From positions 1 through 15,483 of the forward strand of contig JAIOQD010000488.1 of NCBI GenBank assembly GCA_021413595.1: a stretch of DNA of 15,483 bases. The letters are read 5' to 3'. The notes under the pieces were generated by a model that saw only the letters and a list, made by a program, of their open reading frames with translations, was not told where the DNA came from and ran no database searches. A program made the position numbers and the translations under genes. Below, in pieces: positions 8,552 through 14,715 of the stretch (position 1 is the first letter of the stretch; every line of letters begins with the position of its first letter). The stretch is from Bacteroidota bacterium. Lineage in GTDB: Bacteria; Bacteroidota; Bacteroidia; 2-12-FULL-35-15.

Positions 8552-8935
8552 ATGGTTGCGCAAGATACAGTTTTTTATGAAAAAGTAGAACAGATTTTTA
8601 ACCACAATTCTCCTCCGTTAATAATGGGTATTTTAAATGTAACAGCCGATTCATTTTTTGATGGAGGGCAATTTGTGTCTGAAAATCAGTGGCTTGAACA
8701 TGTTCAACAAATGTTATTTGAAGGGGCTACTATTATCGATATTGGAGCTTATTCATCTCGTCCGGGGGCAAATGATATGTCGGAGCGTGATGAAATGGAA
8801 CGGCTGATTAATGTAATTAAATCTGTAAGGAAGCAATTCCCTACTACAGTAATTTCTGCTGATACGTTTAGAGTTTTCAACTATAGCCCAATTAAAGGTG
8901 CCTTATGTTTTAATGCATATTCAAGGAACCCCTAA
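8552..8935 (+). pseudogene. folP: Dihydropteroate synthase, N-terminal fragment (folP broken by internal deletion)
   Basis: DHPS joins 6-hydroxymethyl-dihydropterin pyrophosphate to p-aminobenzoate in folate synthesis. This frame starts at ATG 8552 and carries the first signature IMGILNVTADSFFDGG (24-39; Pro of the usual NVTPDS is Ala here), the pABA/pterin loop GAYSSRPGA (65-73), and ISADTFR (101-107). After residue 107 (base 8872) the family match stops and 20 unrelated residues follow to the stop at 8935. The family continues here with about 26 residues including an INDxS motif of the pterin site, and these are absent. The continuation appears in another frame from about 8874. The frame change fits loss of 3n+2 bases, about 80. 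Without that segment the enzyme should be inactive. Confidence 0.85.
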
Positions 8936-9335
8936 AACGATGCAAGAAAAGCCTCAATATGAAAATGTAACAGAAGACGTTTTAGCTTTTTTTACCAGCA
9001 ATTTAAAAAAATTAAAAGATCTGGGAGTTTCAAAAGTGATTCTAGATCCGGGATTTGGATTTGGTAAAACACTTGAACATAATTATCAATTACTAGATAA
9101 TTTGGAAAAAATCAATTCAATGGGATTTCCTGTATTAGTTGGATTTTCAAGAAAATCAATGGTTTGTAAGTTGCTGAATATTAAGCCTGAAGAGGCCTTA
9201 AATGGCACTTCCGTTTTAAACACCATTGCACTGGAAAAAGGTGCTAAAATACTTCGGGTGCATGATGTGAAGGAAGCCAGGGAAGCGGCAATGATCGTGG
9301 AATATTGTAAACAGAATAGAAATCCGATTGGATAA
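8874..9335 (+). pseudogene. folP: Dihydropteroate synthase, C-terminal fragment
   Basis: In a second plus frame the family resumes at FSTIAQLKVPYVLMHIQGTP (from base 8874), and 153 residues follow to the TAA at 9333-9335. It contains VILDPGFGFGKT, the Lys-containing loop LVGFSRKSM that binds pterin, and the C-terminal GTSVLNTIALEKGAKILRVHD. The first in-frame ATG is at 8898 (MPYVLMH), but this is the middle of the barrel, so it is not a separate gene. With the 107 residues of the upstream part the total is about 260, short of the usual 280-290 by the segment that is missing. The cdaA gene I would expect to follow folP in many Bacteroidota is not here. Confidence 0.85.
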
Positions 9336-9427
9336 ATCGGAGAACAATTCAAGGATACAAGCGCTGAAATAGCCCGAAATAAAAAAAGTAATTGAATTGA
9401 ATTAGGTTCTTTGACAATAAATAAAAA

Positions 9428-9688
9428 ATGAGTAAAATTGGGCATTCTTATATCAATCTTGAGGAAAGATTCGAAAGCCTTACATTATTAGATTTTCAAG
9501 GCATCTCCAACAAGCAGAACATTATTTTACAAAATGCTCACCACAGGCTTACTCAATATGACCAAGCGCTGTCAGTCTTGTCGAAGACCTTGCAAGAGTG
9601 TAGAATTCATAAATATGGAATTGACAAAGGTCTTAAACGCTTCTCTTTGCAGAAATTTATGTTGTTTTTAAAATCGAATACAGGTTAA
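9428..9688 (+). CDS. Orphan 86-residue frame, no recognised family
   Basis: An open frame from ATG 9428 to TAA 9688 lies 92 bases after folP and converges with ppx. The product would be soluble, mildly basic, helix-prone in the middle (NKQNIILQNAHHRLTQYDQA) and would contain one cysteine. There is no signal peptide or membrane segment. The A-rich sequence before the ATG (aataaataaaaa) is compatible with Bacteroidota translation starts but is not decisive. I do not recognise the sequence. It may be a small real gene, a remnant of a larger one, or a chance frame in AT-rich DNA. Confidence 0.3.
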   Translation: MSKIGHSYINLEERFESLTLLDFQGISNKQNIILQNAHHRLTQYDQALSVLSKTLQECRIHKYGIDKGLKRFSLQKFMLFLKSNTG

Positions 9689-9842
9689 TAATGACCTCAA
9701 TACGACAAAGTACATTTAACATAAGCCTAGTCATCATTAATCAGTCAGAAATCAATATTTTTATGATCCCTTCAATTAAGAAGGGGTATAGGGAATCAAT
9801 TCGATTGAACTGTAGAAAAGCTAAAATGGGAGCTATCAGAAA
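9689..9842. other. Non-coding stretch between the orphan frame and ppx
   Basis: No convincing gene is seen on either strand. It holds one hairpin, CCCTTC-AATTAA-GAAGGG (9768-9785), with no T-run after it on either strand, and a small TCAAT-TCG-ATTGA palindrome. With the region from 9336 it forms a low-information block after the broken folP. Confidence 0.4.
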
Positions 9843-9871
9843 GAGTATAGATTCAAATTTAATTTATACTC
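9843..9871. terminator. Possible bidirectional terminator between convergent genes
   Basis: GAGTATA (9843-9849) pairs with TATACTC (9865-9871). On plus it is followed by ATATTTTCTCTG, on minus by TTTCTGATAG. The stem touches the ppx stop codon (9870-9872). The stem is AT-rich and so weak, but its place between converging transcripts fits. Confidence 0.35.
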
Positions 9872-10769
9872 ATATTTTCTCTGTCAAATTTTGCTGCCGG
9901 TATTTTTCATACAATTGATGTACAATGCCATCGGAAAGCCCAATTTGAGGGACAATTATTTTTTCAATTTCGGCATTTTTTAATACACTGAGTAAAATTT
10001 TGGATGCGGGGATAATAACATCAGCTCGGTCGGGATTTAATCCTAAAATTTTTATACGATCTTCATACGTATATGATTCAAGCAGTTCGTAGAGGCTTTT
10101 TAATTTCGAAGTTGCAAAGGGTTTGTTCAGCTTTCTGCCCGACATTCTATATAATTTATTAATATTTCCTCCCGAACCAATTGCTAATAATGGTTTATAA
10201 TCCTTTGTGATCTGCTTTACCCAGTTTTTAAAATAGTTCCAATATGTTTTATCAATTTGGTTGTGCAGCATCCGAATGGTGCCAATATTAAATGATTGAG
10301 AAACCACTGCTTTATTTTTTGAGAACAGTGTGATCTCAGTGCTACCTCCTCCAATATCTATGTATAGATATGCATTGTTTTTATCAAGCTGTTCTGCGAT
10401 ATGATTAGAATAGATAATATCTGCCTCTGTTTTTCCGTCAATTATTTCAATTTTTATACCGGCTTCTTTTCGTACTCTTTCGATTATATCCCAGCGGTTT
10501 TCTGCATCACGCATTGCCGATGTAGCACAGGCGCGATAATCGATTGCATCATAAACATCGATCAAATGTTTAAATGCTTTCATGGATGTTACTAATTTGT
10601 CAACTTTTTTTTGTGAAATTTTACCGTTTAAAAAAGAATCCTCGCCCAATCGAAGCGGAATACGAATAAGTTCAGCTTTTTTAAAATAGATTACGCCATT
10701 GTCATCATAAACATTGCTAAACAATAGTCTTACTGCATTGGAACCTATATCAATTGCTGCAAATTTCAA
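9870..10769 (-). CDS. ppx: Exopolyphosphatase / pppGpp phosphohydrolase, Ppx/GppA family
   Basis: A 299-residue single-domain member of the Ppx/GppA family (ASKHA fold), acting on polyphosphate or (p)ppGpp in the cytoplasm. Motifs seen are AIDIGSNAVRLL (5-16), RACATSAMRDAENR (79-92), the catalytic-glutamate region DGKTEADIIY (111-120, Glu115), and the second phosphate loop YIDIGGGSTEI (136-146). It is a short form without the HD-like C-terminal domains of E. coli Ppx, as usual in Bacteroidota. The start is a TTG (10767-10769): an in-frame TAA lies 18 bases upstream and no ATG or GTG is available. Only 8 bases separate it from the ppk1 stop, so the two are one operon. The ppk1 linkage favours exopolyphosphatase over GppA. 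Confidence 0.9.
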   Translation of the reverse strand: MKFAAIDIGSNAVRLLFSNVYDDNGVIYFKKAELIRIPLRLGEDSFLNGKISQKKVDKLVTSMKAFKHLIDVYDAIDYRACATSAMRDAENRWDIIERVRKEAGIKIEIIDGKTEADIIYSNHIAEQLDKNNAYLYIDIGGGSTEITLFSKNKAVVSQSFNIGTIRMLHNQIDKTYWNYFKNWVKQITKDYKPLLAIGSGGNINKLYRMSGRKLNKPFATSKLKSLYELLESYTYEDRIKILGLNPDRADVIIPASKILLSVLKNAEIEKIIVPQIGLSDGIVHQLYEKYRQQNLTEKI

Positions 10770-10777
10770 TGGTATAT

Positions 10778-12457
10778 TTACTTCTTTTTAGTGGTTAACA
10801 AATTATAGGTAGCTTCTTGTGCACGTACTTTTTGCTTGTTGTTTATTTTTCTGTATTCATTATTTTGTTCAGTTCCTAAAATCCTCGCTTTTGTATTATC
10901 TGCCCAAAGCATATCGATAATTTTTCTTAACTGAACCTGAATAGTAGTATCGTAAATTGGGACTGCAACTTCAGAACGGAAATCAAAATTTCGTGCCATC
11001 CAATCGGCCGAAGATAAAAAATATTTTTCATCACCACCATTATAAAATACTAACACACGACTATGTTCCAAAAAACGATCAACAATACTTATCGCCTCAA
11101 TATTTTCACTCAATCCTTTCACTCCAGCTACCAGAGAACAAATACCCCTGATTATTAATTTTATTTTCACACCGGCTGTACTTGCTTCGTATAGTTTTTT
11201 GATCATTTCTGGATCAACCAGATTATTCAATTTTAAAATTATGGATGCAGGCTTATTTTTTTTAGCATTCTGAATCTCGTTATTGATAAGTAATAAAATT
11301 TGCTTTCTCATAAAAAAAGGAGAAACCAACAAATGTTTGTAAGTGCCTGTTTTTAAATTATCGGAATAAAAAGAAAACACTTTTGCTACTTCTTCAGTAA
11401 TACGTTTATCAGCTGTAAGTAGGCTATGATCGGTATATACACCGGCAGTATCACGGTTAAAATTGCCTGTACCAATATGTGTATAATTTAAAGTTTTGTT
11501 ACCCTCTTTACGGGTTATTAAAAACATTTTGGTATGTACCTTTAATCCAGGCACTCCATAAATCACTTTTGCCCCTTCTTCCTGAAGTTTATTTGCCCAA
11601 TAAATATTTGCTTCCTCATCAAATCGGGCTTGAAGTTCAATAATTGCTGTTACCTGTTTCCCGTTTTTAATGGCATTGATCAGGGCTTTAACAATGCTTG
11701 AATTTTTGGCCACACGATACAATGTAATTTTTATCGATTGAACTTTTGGATCAATGGAAGCCTCTCGCAACAAATCAATAATATGATCAAAAGATTGATA
11801 GGGATAGGTTAACAGGACATCCTTTTTTTTGAGAACTTTAAAAAAACTTGGCTGATCTTTTACAGATTGCCCATTTGGAAGATCAGGGTGTTTTAGAGGA
11901 ATTATTTTTTTATAACTCAAATCTGGTGTTCCAATATTTGGGAAAGAAATAAAATCTTTGAAATTATGATATCGGCCACCTGGTATTGGATTATCCTCCT
12001 TACCTAGTTTTACTTTTTTCATTACAAAAGCCAGCATATCAGGAGCTATTTGGCTGTCATAAACCAATCGGACAGGCTGTCCTTTTTTTCTATCCTTTAA
12101 TCCTTTTGATATTTTTTCAACGAAACTTTTTGAAAGATCATTATCCATATCAATTTCGGCATCTCTTGTTATTTTAATGTTATATGCCTCAATATAATCG
12201 TATATAAAATTATTAAATACATCTTCCAAACAATAACGGATTACGTCATCCAATAAGATAATAATTTTTTTTTCCTTTTCTTTTGGTAAAACAACAAAGC
12301 GGGATATAGCATTGGTTGGTACTTCTATTAATGCATATTTATTTTTTTTTGCGTTGTCATTGCGTCCGAGTTTTATAATGAGATAGCCCGATTTATCTTT
12401 TAAAAAAGGGAATTTAGAAGTATTGTCAACCATTATCGGAAAAAGAGATGGCATCAC
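10778..12457 (-). CDS. ppk1: Polyphosphate kinase 1, main (middle and C-terminal) part
   Basis: PPK1 reversibly transfers the terminal phosphate of ATP onto polyphosphate through a phospho-histidine. This part covers about four fifths of the enzyme: PSLFPIMVDN (3-12), PGGRYHNFKDFISFPN (159-174), ELQARFDEEANI (274-285), the catalytic histidine His308 in GLKVHTK (equivalent to E. coli His435), HIGTGNFN (327-334), and the second conserved histidine His465 in FLEHSRV (462-468). The C-terminus (KVRAQEATYN) is family-typical. The first possible start, GTG 12455-12457, is inside the fold. The same reading frame upstream reads FFNDKV, also PPK-like, back to an in-frame TAA, so this is not a natural N-terminus. 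If translated it would lack the whole N-terminal domain. Confidence 0.85.
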   Translation of the reverse strand: MMPSLFPIMVDNTSKFPFLKDKSGYLIIKLGRNDNAKKNKYALIEVPTNAISRFVVLPKEKEKKIIILLDDVIRYCLEDVFNNFIYDYIEAYNIKITRDAEIDMDNDLSKSFVEKISKGLKDRKKGQPVRLVYDSQIAPDMLAFVMKKVKLGKEDNPIPGGRYHNFKDFISFPNIGTPDLSYKKIIPLKHPDLPNGQSVKDQPSFFKVLKKKDVLLTYPYQSFDHIIDLLREASIDPKVQSIKITLYRVAKNSSIVKALINAIKNGKQVTAIIELQARFDEEANIYWANKLQEEGAKVIYGVPGLKVHTKMFLITRKEGNKTLNYTHIGTGNFNRDTAGVYTDHSLLTADKRITEEVAKVFSFYSDNLKTGTYKHLLVSPFFMRKQILLLINNEIQNAKKNKPASIILKLNNLVDPEMIKKLYEASTAGVKIKLIIRGICSLVAGVKGLSENIEAISIVDRFLEHSRVLVFYNGGDEKYFLSSADWMARNFDFRSEVAVPIYDTTIQVQLRKIIDMLWADNTKARILGTEQNNEYRKINNKQKVRAQEATYNLLTTKKK

Positions 12458-12472
12458 TTTATCATTAAAAAA

Positions 12473-12688
12473 TTATTTCTTTTCGGTTTTTTTTGGGTAT
12501 TTAACAATTCTCTTCAATGTAGCTACCCTTACACGAAAAAATTCATCCCGGTTATTGGAAAATATACCCAAAAATTTTATTCGATCAATCAATGGAACTG
12601 TTTTGTCCTGAGCTTCCTGCAACACGCGTTCATTAAATGATAACCAACTTAACTCACGATTGATTAAAACTATTTTTTTATTTACCAT
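12473..12688 (-). pseudogene. ppk1: Polyphosphate kinase 1, N-terminal fragment
   Basis: A 71-residue frame from ATG 12686-12688 matches the PPK1 N-terminal domain closely: [20 protein letters not shown] (10-29), [20 protein letters not shown] (32-51), [14 protein letters not shown]. It ends at an in-frame TAA (12473-12475) right after KKTEKK. The next codons in the same frame, FFNDKVMPSLFPIM, correspond to a point about 55-60 residues further along in other PPK1 proteins (compare E. coli YFKQYLRQHITPI). The helical segment between is therefore missing, and the stop lies at the join. ppk1 is thus interrupted in this sequence. Its promoter is probably just upstream, after the 12733-12783 terminator, but no clear -7 element is seen. 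Confidence 0.85.
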
Positions 12689-12732
12689 ACTTCACAACTT
12701 TCCGGGTTTCATTTTAAAATTCTTATTCAGAT

Positions 12733-12783
12733 AAAAAAATAAGATTACAGGTTTGATCACTCCAATTTAACCTTATTTTTTTT
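12733..12783 (-). terminator. Rho-independent terminator after the lysine-rich protein gene
   Basis: On minus, AAAAAAATAAGGTTA pairs with TAATCTTATTTTTTT around a loop of about 20 bases, leaving seven T at the end. It starts 9 bases past the stop codon at 12792. The A and T tracts on both sides could let it work in either direction. It separates the small gene from ppk1. Confidence 0.6.
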
Positions 12784-12791
12784 GTTTTTTA

Positions 12792-13037
12792 TCAAGTTTT
12801 TTTTACATCCTTTTTTAAGGATACAACAGCTTTTTTTACTATCTTTATTGGTGTAGTAGCTTTTTTTTCGGCAATGGCTTGCATGTTTTTTAGAAACTTT
12901 TTCGCTACCATTTTTGAGGCTTCATGGGTGATTTTTCTGATTTTTTTTGTAACTTCTACATTTCTTTTACTTAAAACATCCTCAAGAGATTTTGTTAATG
13001 TAAGTTCAAGTTCTTTGCGTAATTCTTTTTTGCTCAT
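12792..13037 (-). CDS. Small lysine-rich basic protein
   Basis: An 81-residue protein with about 21 Lys and 3 Arg against 9 acidic residues, so strongly basic. Residues 1-60 look like one long amphipathic helix (KELRKELELTLTKSLEDVL, then KKIRKITHEASKMVAKKFL). The tail has Lys-Lys pairs spaced by hydrophobic residues (PIKIVKKAVVSLKKDVKK). There is no cysteine, signal peptide or membrane segment. It resembles in composition the small histone-H1-like or nucleoid-type proteins seen in Bacteroidota, but I cannot assign a family. It has a good promoter upstream and a terminator downstream, so it is a single-gene unit. Its place between sixA and ppk1 makes binding to an anion such as DNA, RNA or polyphosphate plausible; that is inference. 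Confidence 0.65.
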   Translation of the reverse strand: MSKKELRKELELTLTKSLEDVLSKRNVEVTKKIRKITHEASKMVAKKFLKNMQAIAEKKATTPIKIVKKAVVSLKKDVKKT

Positions 13038-13072
13038 TTTGTTTATAATTAATAAGGGTTAATTAATGACTG

Positions 13073-13105
13073 CAAAATTAATAGTAAACCCCATAAAAAA
13101 ACAAA
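13073..13105 (-). promoter_or_regulatory. Bacteroidota-type promoter for the lysine-rich protein gene
   Basis: On minus, a -33 TTTG (13102-13105) is followed after 21 bases by TAATTTTG (13073-13080), a full match to the -7 consensus TAnnTTTG. Transcription would start near 13066, leaving a leader of about 30 bases before the ATG at 13037. This is the best promoter in the window. Confidence 0.6.
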
Positions 13106-13123
13106 TACAATTTTTGATAAATT

Positions 13124-13154
13124 AAAACCTTAACAATTAGTTAACCGGGGTTTT
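13124..13154 (-). terminator. Possible terminator of the rpe-sixA unit
   Basis: On minus, AAAACC pairs with GGTTTT and the inner TTAAC with GTTAA, with a CCG bulge. The run after it (AATTTATC) is only partly T-rich. It lies about 105 bases below the sixA stop and above the next promoter, the right place for a transcript end. Confidence 0.35.
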
Positions 13155-13185
13155 AGGATTTCATTTATTAGGTTCTTAATCACTT

Positions 13186-13260
13186 TTAACCTTTATGGTA
13201 TTTAGCGTTGATATACTCAAAGAATGAGTAGAAGATAAGTGCAGCACGTTTCGAGCCAAC
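13186..13260 (-). other. Protein-like 24-codon tail directly after the sixA stop
   Basis: In the sixA frame, immediately after its TAA, 24 codons read VGSKRAALIFYSFFEYINAK and then YHKG before the next TAA (13186-13188). The composition (GSKRAA, aromatic-rich FYSFFEY) looks like the C-terminal end of a real protein. It could be a remnant of a lost gene or a chance open stretch. It also contains a TACTCA/TGAGTA hairpin (13214-13230). No family is recognised. Confidence 0.2.
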
Positions 13261-13770
13261 TTAATTTTTATCGATGTGATTTTTTGGAACGTCATACAAT
13301 ATCAGTTCTCCAACCGTATCATTAAAACATTTCCATTCTTTACAATTTTCCGCCTGACGAATACCAACAATACCGCAGGTTGCAATATTTTCGATAAACG
13401 TTTTTGTTACATTATTTGCCAGATTAGAGATTATAGGATTGTGCCCAAATAGCATAATGCTTTTATAACGGTTATCTATTTTTGAGATACTATCCTTATA
13501 GTTTTGCATGTTTGTTTCATATAACTTTGGATCAATAACAATATCAGAATAACTAATATTAAAATTTCTGCAAAATATAAGTGCTGTACTCATGGCTCTT
13601 ATGGCTGGACTTGAAATAATTAAATCGGGTATCAATTTTTTTTCTTTCAGTAAACTGCTCATAAAATGGGCATCACGATAGCCTCTTTTATTCAATGGCC
13701 TGTCAATATCAGAAAGATCCTCATCAGCCCAATCGGATTTTGCATGTCGAACAAGATAAAGTGTTTTCAT
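13261..13770 (-). CDS. sixA: SixA-like histidine phosphatase
   Basis: A 169-residue cytoplasmic member of the histidine phosphatase superfamily. The phosphate pocket is complete: LVRHAKSDW (6-14) with Arg8 and the nucleophile His9, SSPAIRAMSTA (53-63) with Arg58, and LFGHNPI (107-113) with the second histidine His110. The RHAKS form and short length fit the SixA branch, whose E. coli member removes phosphate from a histidine of a phosphotransfer protein; other members act on small phospho-compounds, so the substrate is open. The start is the ATG at 13768-13770, 24 bases after the rpe stop, so the two are probably one transcript. SixA-like genes often lie near ppk1 and ppx in Bacteroidota, which agrees with this place. 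The gene symbol is by similarity only. Confidence 0.85.
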   Translation of the reverse strand: MKTLYLVRHAKSDWADEDLSDIDRPLNKRGYRDAHFMSSLLKEKKLIPDLIISSPAIRAMSTALIFCRNFNISYSDIVIDPKLYETNMQNYKDSISKIDNRYKSIMLFGHNPIISNLANNVTKTFIENIATCGIVGIRQAENCKEWKCFNDTVGELILYDVPKNHIDKN

Positions 13771-13794
13771 TGTATACGAATGTTTCTCTGAAAT

Positions 13795-14445
13795 TTAGAT
13801 CTTTTTTAGATCAGCAATCGTTTGACTTGGTGTAGGAGAGGAGAAAACGGTATTTCCCGCAACCAGTACATTTGCACCCACATCAATTAATTTTTTGTAA
13901 TTGTTCATATCCACTCCACCATCAATTTCGATTAAAGCTTTTGATTTAGATGCACGTATCATTTCTGAAATAGCAATTATTTTATGATACGTTTTTTCAA
14001 TAAATTTTTGTCCGCCAAAGCCCGGGTTTACACTCATAATACATACTAAATCAATGTCCTGAATTATTTCGGATAATAAATTAGCAGAAGTATGAGGATT
14101 GATCGCTACACCGGCCTTCATCCCCAATGACTTTATTGCCTGAATAGTACGGTGCAAATGCGGACAAGCTTCGTAATGAACAGTTAAAATATCTGCTCCT
14201 GCATCCTTAAAGGTTTGTAAATAGCGATCAGGATCTACAATCATCAAATGTACATCCAGAGGCTTTGTTGCATATTTTTTTATTGCTTTAATTACCGGGA
14301 ATCCAAACGAAATATTTGGCACAAACATTCCATCCATAATATCAACATGAAACCAATCAGCTTGGCTGTTGTTGATCATTTCAATATCACGCTGTAAGTT
14401 GGCAAAATCGGCAGATAAGATTGATGGGGCAATTAAATGGTCCAT
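13795..14445 (-). CDS. rpe: Ribulose-phosphate 3-epimerase
   Basis: A 216-residue TIM barrel that interconverts ribulose 5-phosphate and xylulose 5-phosphate in the pentose phosphate pathway. The metal ligands are all in place: His33 and Asp35 in WFHVDIMDG, His66 in LDVHLMI, and Asp175 in LIEIDGGV. Also seen are the active-site loop MSVNPGFGGQKFI (137-149) and the phosphate-binding end VLVAGNTVF (193-201). I place the start at ATG 14443-14445 (MDHLIAPSILSADF), which agrees with family N-termini. A TTG two codons upstream (14449-14451) is also in frame but less likely. A -7 element lies about 45 bases above, after the rpoD terminator, so rpe probably begins the rpe-sixA transcript. Confidence 0.96.
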   Translation of the reverse strand: MDHLIAPSILSADFANLQRDIEMINNSQADWFHVDIMDGMFVPNISFGFPVIKAIKKYATKPLDVHLMIVDPDRYLQTFKDAGADILTVHYEACPHLHRTIQAIKSLGMKAGVAINPHTSANLLSEIIQDIDLVCIMSVNPGFGGQKFIEKTYHKIIAISEMIRASKSKALIEIDGGVDMNNYKKLIDVGANVLVAGNTVFSSPTPSQTIADLKKI

Positions 14446-14486
14446 TGGCAAGGATTAAAAAGGTGTTTGAATAAACTAATTGATCA

Positions 14487-14494
14487 CAAAAGTA
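14487..14494 (-). promoter_or_regulatory. Candidate -7 element TACTTTTG for rpe
   Basis: On minus, TACTTTTG matches TAnnTTTG exactly. It gives a leader of about 35 bases before the rpe ATG and begins next to the T-run of the rpoD terminator. No clear -33 TTTG occurs at the normal distance, where the terminator stem lies. Confidence 0.4.
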
Positions 14495-14534
14495 CAAAAA
14501 AAGAGCGAAAAAAGCTTGTTGCCCTTTCCGCTCT
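14495..14534 (-). terminator. Rho-independent terminator of the sigma factor gene
   Basis: On minus, AGAGCGGAAAG pairs with CTTTTTTCGCTCT (core AGAGCG/CGCTCT, 14529-14534 with 14502-14507) and is followed directly by seven T. It lies about 180 bases below the sigma factor stop, with the short repeats between. Confidence 0.75.
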
Positions 14535-14543
14535 ATTCAATTT

Positions 14544-14715
14544 ATCAATTATACAGTAGGCAATTGGTCAATTTAACAATCGTTCAGTAAATTATTACTC
14601 AAAGATCAATTATACAGTAGGCAATTTTACAATTTTAATCCCAAGCCAGAATGCATAATTTTCACAATTTTCTAAAATTGCCTACTGATTAATTGCCTAA
14701 TTGCTATTGAACGAT
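14544..14715. repeat. Cluster of short direct and inverted repeats below rpoD
   Basis: A 22-base sequence starting ATCAATTATACAGTAGG is present twice, exactly, at 14544-14565 and 14605-14626 (period 61). Its part CAGTAGGCAATTTT (14615-14628) recurs inverted at 14674-14687 as a perfect 14-base arm. An outer pair, AATCGTTCA (14578-14586) and TGAACGATT (14708-14716), encloses this, and a partial copy AATTGCCTAATTG lies at 14691-14703. The nested arms could fold the whole rpoD 3' leader into one structure or be a small non-coding mobile relic. Confidence 0.6.

Noticed and set aside
9410..9440. TTTG, 19 bases, TAAAATTG as a promoter
   Set aside because: It would start transcription inside the orphan frame after its ATG, the -7 element has a mismatch, and such matches are expected by chance in AT-rich DNA.
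9086..9445. 119-codon minus frame across the 3' part of folP
   Set aside because: Antisense to the conserved DHPS C-terminal part; a shadow frame.
14544..14626. CRISPR-like array
   Set aside because: Only two direct copies, 22 bases long, no cas genes, and nested inverted arms not expected in an array.
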